Part shown: one piece after another, positions 7,947 through 12,003 of the stretch
Layout: each line of letters starts with the position of its first letter
How positions within the stretch are numbered: the stretch's first letter is position 1
DNA from: Pseudomonadota bacterium
GTDB taxonomy: Bacteria > Pseudomonadota > Gammaproteobacteria > Steroidobacterales > Steroidobacteraceae
Direction: 5' to 3'
Length of the DNA: 12,003 nucleotides
NCBI GenBank assembly: GCA_021826035.1
Contig: JAKBBE010000083.1
Span: forward strand, 1-12,003
Made by a program: the position numbers and the translations under genes
The notes under the pieces: generated by a model
Databases searched by the model: none
Told to the model about the DNA's origin: nothing
The model's input: the letters and a program-made list of their open reading frames with translations, nothing else

Positions 7947-8461
7947 TGGCCACCGACGATGCCCGTGCGCAGGGAGGCGTGCCGGGGAGTTGAGTGACCT
8001 CGGCAGTGGACATCCCGGCGCCGCGGCGGGATCGCCCACCCGAATGAGCACACCCGCTGGAGAAGGCACTCTGGGGGGACAGGGATTGAAAGTGCTGAGC
8101 AGGACGCACCTCGCGTTCTTCGCCGAGGTGCCTCAGAGCGATGACGGGGGTCGCCTGAGAGGAGGGTGCGCCCAGCGCACTCGCCGGCGCTCGGCGGGCA
8201 CCGATGACACCGTAGACCGACGTGATCGACGCTCTCCCGGGGAGTCGGGTCCGTGAGCGGCAGAATTGCGACATCCCGGAGCCGGTGTCCGGAGCGTGCC
8301 GTGCCGCTATAGGCGTTTTCCGGTCCTAAAAACAGGAAAGAACGGTCAAGGGAGCGCTGCGGCGGGGCATGAGCCTCGCCGGCTCTTCCTCAGCCTCCGC
8401 TCAAGTCGGCACCGCCGAGGCCTCCCCGTCAGGTCAGCGGCACTGTCGCGAACGTGCGTCC
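7947..8461. other. Intergenic region with stem-loops, no credible gene
   Basis: About 515 bases between the esterase and the toxin-antitoxin promoter. Open frames here on both strands give Arg/Pro/Ser-rich translations with no recognisable domain and look like GC-driven shadows. Three structures stand out: a hairpin at 8106-8131 with an 8-bp perfect outer stem (GCACCTCG/CGAGGTGC), a bulged hairpin at 8314-8344 built on CGTTTTCC and GGAAAGAACG, and GAGCC/GGCTC with a 5-base loop at about 8372-8386. None has a good T-tract, so none is a clear intrinsic terminator, although the first may mark the end of the fucose transcript. Confidence 0.5.
8106..8131. other. Stem-loop downstream of the fucose locus
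   Basis: The arms GCACCTCG and CGAGGTGC pair perfectly over 8 bp around a 10-base centre (CGTTCTTCGC), which can add two further pairs past one bulge. It lies 160 bases after the esterase stop and lacks a following T-run. It could stabilise an mRNA 3' end or be a terminator remnant. Confidence 0.4.
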
Positions 8462-8491
8462 TGGAAATCAGGCTCGGCGCCATCGTATAAT
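8462..8491 (+). promoter_or_regulatory. Promoter of the toxin-antitoxin operon
   Basis: A perfect -10 box TATAAT (8486-8491) lies 18 bases after TGGAAA (8462-8467), which matches the -35 consensus at four of six positions. Transcription would begin near 8498, within the inverted repeat described separately, leaving a leader of about 27 bases before the antitoxin ATG. Confidence 0.65.
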
Positions 8492-8513
8492 GCGTATCGA
8501 TACATATTATGCG
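8484..8513. promoter_or_regulatory. Autoregulatory operator of the toxin-antitoxin operon (inverted repeat)
   Basis: A perfect 10-bp palindrome GTATCGATAC (8494-8503) is flanked by CGTATAATGC on the left and ATATTATGCG on the right, which pair at 7 of 10 positions, giving a near-perfect 30-bp inverted repeat. The left arm contains the -10 box and the right arm abuts the Shine-Dalgarno. This is where Phd/VapB-type antitoxins and their toxin complexes normally bind to repress their own operon. Direct binding is inferred. Confidence 0.6.
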
Positions 8514-8524
8514 GAGAACGCGCG

Positions 8525-8779
8525 ATGCTGACCATCAGCGCCACAGATCTGGCACGCAAGACCCGCGACATCTTGGATGCGGTCGCTGGCAATGGAGAGA
8601 TCGTGATGATCGAACGCAACCAAATCGTGATTGCGCAGATCGTACCGCCCGAGCGGACCATGACGGCTGCTCAGGCGCTTGCCGGGTTGCAGCCCAGGCT
8701 TGCGCCGAAGCAGGCGCAAGCCTGGCTCAAAGAGAGCCGCGGCGCATTCGATGAGACGGTGCGCGACCCGTGGGCGTGA
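8525..8779 (+). CDS. vapB: Type II antitoxin, Phd/YefM family
   Basis: An 84-residue antitoxin predicted to bind and neutralise the PIN-domain toxin encoded next, and to repress the operon. The N-terminal 45 residues have the Phd/YefM fold: ISATDLARKTRDILDAVAGNGE, then IVMIERNQIVIAQIVP, the strand pair that dimerises and contacts DNA. The remainder (AQALAGLQPRLAPKQAQAWLKES and onward) would be the toxin-wrapping tail. GGAGAA (8513-8518) lies 6 bases before the ATG at 8525 and supports this start over the long upstream extension of the same frame. The stop overlaps the toxin start by 4 or 10 bases, depending on which GTG is used, consistent with coupled translation. Confidence 0.85.
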   Translation: MLTISATDLARKTRDILDAVAGNGEIVMIERNQIVIAQIVPPERTMTAAQALAGLQPRLAPKQAQAWLKESRGAFDETVRDPWA

Positions 8780-9222
8780 TCTTCGATAGCTGCATTTGGG
8801 TCGGGCTCGCCGCCGGCCACGTTGATCGCCGCGCCGTGATAGAGGCCGCCGGTGAGGAACCTGTTTTCACTTCGGTGATCGCACTGGGAGAGCTGAGATT
8901 CGGAGTGGAGGCTTGCGTTGACCCGGCCGCGCGCGCACAGCGTGCCGCCTACCTGCGTCAGGTGGAGAGCCGACCGACCCTAGATGTCACCGCGGATACG
9001 GCGGCCGCCTTTGGCGTGCTGGCAGCGGCCCTCAAGCTGAGCGGGCGCTCGCCCCGGCCACGCTACAACGACCTCTGGATCGCAGCCCAGGCCATTGAAC
9101 ACGGCTACGCGCTGCTGACGCTCAACCCCAGTGACTTCGCCGGTCTGCCGGGGGTGCATATCCTGACGCCGGCCCCGCGAGGCACAGAGCCACGGCGACC
9201 GAAGAAGGCCAAACACGGATGA
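8770..9222 (+). CDS. vapC: VapC-family toxin, PIN-domain ribonuclease
   Basis: Predicted Mg2+-dependent endoribonuclease toxin of a VapBC-type module, held inactive by the upstream antitoxin. The 150-residue protein has the PIN acidic residues in order: D6 (IFDSCIW), E41 (ALGELRFG), D101 (RYNDLWIAA) and D122 (LLTLNPSDFAGL). The body ends near HILTP at about residue 133, and the last 17 residues are basic (RRPKKAKHG). Two in-frame GTG starts exist: 8770, which gives MGVIFDS, and 8776, which gives MIFDS and overlaps the antitoxin stop as GTGA. No ATG is available. The RNA target cannot be predicted from sequence. Confidence 0.88.
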   Translation: MGVIFDSCIWVGLAAGHVDRRAVIEAAGEEPVFTSVIALGELRFGVEACVDPAARAQRAAYLRQVESRPTLDVTADTAAAFGVLAAALKLSGRSPRPRYNDLWIAAQAIEHGYALLTLNPSDFAGLPGVHILTPAPRGTEPRRPKKAKHG

Positions 9223-9236
9223 CAGCGGATCGGGGC

Positions 9237-9257
9237 CACGCACAGGGACCGTGCGTG
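9237..9257. other. Stem-loop after the toxin gene
   Basis: CACGCAC and GTGCGTG form a perfect 7-bp stem around AGGGACC, starting 15 bases after the vapC stop. There is no T-tract after it, so it is at best a weak or Rho-assisted end of the toxin-antitoxin transcript. Confidence 0.35.
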
Positions 9258-9550
9258 TCACGGCGGCCGCATGGGGTGCGCGGGCTCGGCTCCTCGGCGC
9301 GTGGAGATCTTGCTGTCCGAGAATGTCCTGCCGCAGCTTCGCATCTCGAGCGGTATTCGGTGTGATCAACGATCTGTTCGCCTACGAGCTGCGTTCCGGC
9401 ACGGCGAGTGCCGGGGTCGGGGCGATCGGGATCCTCTCGTGGCTGCGTGGCGATGAGGAAAACCAAGGTTCTGGAACGCCGCGCCGCGCGCGGGATGAAC
9501 GCCGCCCTATCGTTGTCGCGCGAATCGGGGCGCTGCGAATATTTGAATAG
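9258..9550. other. Non-coding or decayed sequence between vapC and the transposase remnant
   Basis: No open frame here gives a recognisable protein on either strand. The right part (from about 9480) may belong to the same decayed transposase as the following stretch, because a frame ending just before 9550 would sit where the middle of that protein is expected, but I see no motif to confirm it. Confidence 0.4.
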
Positions 9551-9960
9551 CGAGACTCGCGATGCGCCGGCACCTGGGATCAGCGCTGCCACGTCATCCT
9601 CAAAATCGAGGTCGTGGGTCATTCCGGGCGCAAGCCCAAAGACCACTCACGTTTCGTGGTCACTCACCTCAAGCACGCGCCCTGGCATCTGTACGAACCG
9701 ATCGACTGCGCTTGCACCGCGCGGTCCGACTGGCACCGCGCGGCATCGAATGCCGTGGGCCGGACTCAGGGCGAACGCTCGTCGCCGAAATCATTCCTCG
9801 AGCGCGCATGGTGCTGGACAATCCATCGTCAACGCACAGGTTCCCGGCAACCACCGGCTGCGCATCGGCATCGCTCCCGACATCGCGGAAACTGCACGCG
9901 TGACTGTGAAAATCCGTTCCTGCAGGCATCGTGCGGGCTGGCCTTGAGGCGCGGTAGGAG
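9551..9960 (+). pseudogene. Remnant of an IS transposase (IS1380-like DDE), frameshifted
   Basis: Reading from 9551 without requiring a start codon gives TWDQRCHVILKIEVVGHSGR, continuing into KPKDHSRFVVTHLKHAPWHLYE. This matches the pattern TWD...RRVV.K.E..., then PRFVVTNL and a YE motif seen in the C-terminal half of IS1380-family transposases. The expected next segment (YCARGDIENRIKE) has decayed to CACTARSDWHR. Further on, GRTQGERSSPKSF sits where GRTS.. is usual, and pieces such as ARVTVKIRS and LQASCGLALRR appear in different frames. The N-terminal half with its first catalytic acids is missing, and no terminal inverted repeats were found. I take it as an inactive relic; family assignment is from memory of motif spacing. 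Confidence 0.5.
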
Positions 9961-10190
9961 TATGAGGGATGCTCCCCGGACAGAGCATGCGGCGATCATC
10001 CGTCATTCAATGAAGCGATGAGTTGGGTGGTGGCGTTCGCCGAAATCTGGGCGGTGCTTGTCGGCAGGAAAATATCGCATGTGAACCACTGGGCAGGCGC
10101 GTCGGCCTGGAATGGAGCTGCGCGGTGCGAGGCGGTGAAAATTCGCGAAGGCGAAACTCGTAATGGTTTATATTGCCCTGAGCAGCCGAA
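9961..10190. other. Upstream region of the FkbM gene
   Basis: No gene is supported here. A TTATATT run (10168-10174) could serve as a -10 box, but no convincing -35 lies 16-18 bases upstream. An 8-bp palindrome TTCGCGAA (10142-10149) lies in that spacer region. Base composition becomes less GC-rich toward the right, as in the gene that follows. Confidence 0.35.
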
Positions 10191-10205
10191 ATGTCGGAGT
10201 GTGGA

Positions 10206-11021
10206 ATGCGCAATACTGCAAGACCGATAGCGTTCATCCTCGCATCAACCAATCACGGAACGCTCATAGTCAATAGAAATGACTACCGAATGGTCGACGA
10301 GAGCCGCGGCTTCGGTGTCGGTTTCCAACTTCTGAATACATCCAATTTCGATCCTACAGAAGTGGAACTCGAGTGCGCGTTGCTGCTCAAGCGGCGGCAC
10401 TATTTTGGCGATGGAGTAGTGGCGGTCGATTGTGGCGCCAACATTGGCGTGAGAACAATTGAATGGGCCAGATTGATGCACGACTGGGGTTCGGTGTATT
10501 CATTCGAAGCGCAAGAGAAGATTTTCTACGCGCTGGCCGGAAACGTCGCGATCAATAACTGCCTGAACGTCGTTGCCAGGAATGTCGCGGTGGGCGACAA
10601 ATGCGCCACATTGCAGATCCCAGAGCCCAATTATTTGACTCCGTCGTCGTACGGAAGTTTTGAGTTGATCAAGAGAGACTCTACGGAATTCATTGGCCAG
10701 ATGATCGACTACGACAAGACGCGTGAAATACCCCTCATATCAATCGACTCGTTGAATTTCGGCAGATTGGATTACATGAAAATCGATGTCGAAGGAATGG
10801 AAGAGGCGGTGCTTGCCGGGGCGATGGAAACACTCTCCAGGTGCAAGCCCATTTTGCTCGTGGAGAACCTCAAATCGAACAAGGAAAGTCTGAGTTCTAC
10901 TTTCGTGAAACTCGGGTACAAGCCGTATGACATCGGAATCAATACCCTGGCATTTCACACCGCGGACCCGACGATCAATCACCTGAGTGTCACCGGGAAT
11001 TCTCTGAATTTCTCCGCCTGA
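10206..11021 (+). CDS. FkbM-family SAM-dependent methyltransferase
   Basis: A predicted cytoplasmic O-methyltransferase of the FkbM type, a family that methylates hydroxyls on sugars, polyketides or other small acceptors. The Rossmann fold is clear: VVAVDCGANIGVRTIEWA is motif I for S-adenosylmethionine, VYSFEAQEKIFYAL the acidic strand-2 region, VVARNVAVGD the next, and LDYMKIDVEGMEEAVLAGA the FkbM hallmark, followed by PILLVENLK. The ATG at 10206 is preferred because GGAG lies 6 bases upstream; an in-frame ATG at 10191 would add five residues. The N-terminal ASTNHGTLIVNRNDYRM is shared with a subgroup of FkbM proteins I recall from alphaproteobacteria. No glycosyltransferase or other partner is adjacent. 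GC is visibly lower than in the fucose genes, and a transposase relic lies just upstream, both pointing to horizontal acquisition. The acceptor is unknown. Confidence 0.88.
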   Translation: MRNTARPIAFILASTNHGTLIVNRNDYRMVDESRGFGVGFQLLNTSNFDPTEVELECALLLKRRHYFGDGVVAVDCGANIGVRTIEWARLMHDWGSVYSFEAQEKIFYALAGNVAINNCLNVVARNVAVGDKCATLQIPEPNYLTPSSYGSFELIKRDSTEFIGQMIDYDKTREIPLISIDSLNFGRLDYMKIDVEGMEEAVLAGAMETLSRCKPILLVENLKSNKESLSSTFVKLGYKPYDIGINTLAFHTADPTINHLSVTGNSLNFSA

Positions 11022-11525
11022 TCGTTTTGCAACACTTCAGATGCGTTCGCGGAAATCGTTGAACAGGCGACTGAAGCGAGTTCGGGGGATCGCCGAGAGC
11101 CCAGGGGCTGCGTCCCGCGGAACATCAGGGCCGCCGCGCGGCAGCGATCGAATGCTTCCAGCGCACACGATGTCGAGCGCGTCGAGCCGGTCTCGGCTCT
11201 GATTCGCCTGAGCGGTTGTGGTCTCGGCGGCGCGTTGCCGCGTCCGCTGCACCGTCAGAAGTCCCTGCGGATCGGGAATCTTGAGCGCAACCGCGCACAG
11301 GCTCGCGCGCGACGAGGGTCTGCCACAGCCCTCTGGGCGCCGGGAGGGGCCGGGAAGGCGCTGGCGGTCGGCGGGTTCGGCGCGGGGCTGGCGCTTAAAG
11401 TCCTTGAGTGATCAAGGCGCATTTTCTGAGATTCCCACAGGGTCGAGCGCACGGGGGCAAGACGCAGGCTCGGGCGTGGGCGGACGACTCGACGGCCCAG
11501 GATGACAATTACCCCCGTTCTGCAA
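11022..11525. other. Apparently non-coding stretch after the FkbM gene
   Basis: Open frames on both strands translate to Arg/Ala/Pro-rich sequence without domains. CCTTGA-GTGA-TCAAGG (11402-11417) is a perfect 6-bp stem with a 4-base loop, followed by CGCATTTT. It could act as a weak terminator for rightward transcription from the FkbM gene, but it is 380 bases away. GCCGCGCGGC is a second short palindrome. Nothing else is supported. Confidence 0.4.
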
Positions 11526-11553
11526 TTGACAGCGCTGTCATTACGCGTATGCT
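11526..11553 (+). promoter_or_regulatory. Sigma70-like promoter P1 pointing out of the right edge
   Basis: A perfect -35 TTGACA (11526-11531) is followed after 16 bases by TATGCT (11548-11553), four of six matches. It is overlapped by a perfect palindrome, so it is probably a regulated promoter. No gene follows within the window, and the leader would be more than 430 bases. Confidence 0.5.
11527..11540. promoter_or_regulatory. Palindromic operator TGACAGCGCTGTCA
   Basis: A perfect 14-bp palindrome that overlaps the -35 box of P1 and extends into the spacer. An even-length palindrome with a central CG is the usual shape of LacI-family operators, and similar sites are known for sugar regulators such as NagR in gammaproteobacteria, as I recall. 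The cognate regulator is not in the window. Confidence 0.5.
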
Positions 11554-11860
11554 CCACGGCCATGGGGTATGGGGGGCTGGGACACCAGAACGGGTACAGG
11601 TTCGACCGGGAGCCGGGGCGGGTCGGCGCGGCGTCGCGCGGCCGGCCAATCGATCCGGTGGCCTTCGCGACGGGGCTCGAGAGGCGCACCGTGCGATGCG
11701 TGACGGGGCGTATCGCCTACGTCGTTCCTAGGGTGCTGACTCTGTGGCCCACTCGCCGAGGCCTACGACGGCTGTGCATCCGCTCCGCGGTGAGGAGTCG
11801 GTTCATCGCCGCGGGATGGGGTGTCCTTGGGGCCGTGGGAGCTCCCCGGATGTCACGTTC

Positions 11861-11890
11861 TTGACACGCGAAAAACAGCAGGCGTATCGT
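11861..11890 (+). promoter_or_regulatory. Sigma70-like promoter P2, with everted TGACA half-sites
   Basis: TTGACA (11861-11866) is followed after 18 bases by TATCGT (11885-11890). TGTCA (11851-11855) and TGACA (11862-11866) form an inverted pair six bases apart; these are the same half-sites as in the P1 palindrome but in the opposite order. Transcription would start near 11897, with a leader of about 105 bases to the window end. Confidence 0.45.
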
Positions 11891-11951
11891 AGAAAAGCTC
11901 GGCAAATGACGAGATCGCGACCTTAGTGTGGCGATGAGACAACAATTGGGG

Positions 11952-11973
11952 GCGCCGCGCTCCGTGGCGTTTT
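11952..11973 (+). terminator. Terminator-like hairpin in the leader of the gene beyond the right edge
   Basis: GCGCCGC and GTGGCGT can pair over 7 bp (two G-U pairs) around GCTCC, and are followed by TTT. The hairpin lies 22 bases before the Shine-Dalgarno sequence. It may be an attenuator or simply leader structure. The T-run is short, so termination is doubtful. Confidence 0.3.
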
Positions 11974-11994
11974 GAGTCGTTGACGTTCTAACTT

Positions 11995-12003
11995 GAGGGG
12001 AGA
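11995..12003 (+). promoter_or_regulatory. Strong Shine-Dalgarno at the right edge
   Basis: GAGGGGAGA closes the window. Preceded by two promoters and a palindromic operator, it implies that a rightward coding sequence begins within about ten bases past the edge. Confidence 0.5.

Noticed and set aside
8106..8131. Intrinsic terminator for the fucose operon
   Set aside because: The stem is good but no T-run follows, so it is recorded only as a stem-loop.
7654..8274. 206-codon open frame on the minus strand overlapping the esterase end and the spacer
   Set aside because: About half of it is antisense to the esterase, and its translation is Arg/Ser/Pro-rich with no domain. It looks like a GC-driven shadow, though the part outside the esterase (7947-8274) could be tested for mobile-element homology.
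7947..10190. Integron cassette array (toxin-antitoxin genes are common cassettes)
   Set aside because: I could not find attC-type core sites (RYYYAAC/GTTRRRY pairs) bounding the toxin-antitoxin genes, and no integrase is present.
11255..11864. Overlapping open frames of about 100-145 codons on both strands in the right-hand spacer
   Set aside because: They are Arg/Gly/Pro-rich without motifs or clear ribosome binding sites, and they overlap the palindrome and promoter signals.
1..12003. CRISPR array, tRNA or rRNA genes
   Set aside because: No regularly spaced direct repeats, tRNA-like arm patterns or rRNA-like conserved stretches were seen.

Overview
The window is GC-rich DNA, most likely from a gammaproteobacterium of the Xanthomonadales/Nevskiales type. 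The inference rests on the close match of the left-hand genes to the oxidative (non-phosphorylating) L-fucose pathway described in Xanthomonas campestris. No rRNA or other phylogenetic marker is present, so the assignment is tentative.

Region 1 (1-7946) is a divergent L-fucose utilisation locus. Leftward from a 109-bp intergenic promoter region run an aldo/keto reductase (probable L-fucose dehydrogenase), an L-fuconolactone hydrolase and L-fuconate dehydratase, which is cut by the left edge. They are packed with 1-base and 10-base overlaps. Rightward run an IclR-type regulator, then a FucP-type sugar:H+ symporter under its own promoter, a RhaM/DUF718 sugar mutarotase with an unusual C-terminal tail, and a secreted SGNH-type (sialate O-acetylesterase/CE20-like) acetylesterase. 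The last three are joined by ATGA stop/start overlaps. Together they would deacetylate a fucose-bearing glycan outside the cytoplasm, import and anomerise L-fucose, and oxidise it to the lactone, the acid and 2-keto-3-deoxy-L-fuconate. The final dehydrogenase and cleavage steps are not in the window and may lie beyond the left edge.

Region 2 (7947-9222) is about 540 bp of apparently non-coding sequence with stem-loops, followed by a type II toxin-antitoxin pair (Phd/YefM-fold antitoxin plus VapC PIN-domain toxin). The pair has a perfect TATAAT box embedded in a 30-bp inverted repeat.

Region 3 (9223-11021) is accessory DNA. It holds a frameshifted remnant of a DDE transposase (IS1380-like), then an FkbM-type methyltransferase gene with visibly lower GC than its neighbours, consistent with horizontal acquisition.

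Region 4 (11022-12003) has no credible gene. It carries two sigma70-like promoters pointing right, a perfect 14-bp palindrome overlapping the first, an everted copy of the same half-site next to the second, a terminator-like hairpin, and a strong Shine-Dalgarno sequence at the very end. It reads as the regulatory leader of a gene that starts just past the right edge.
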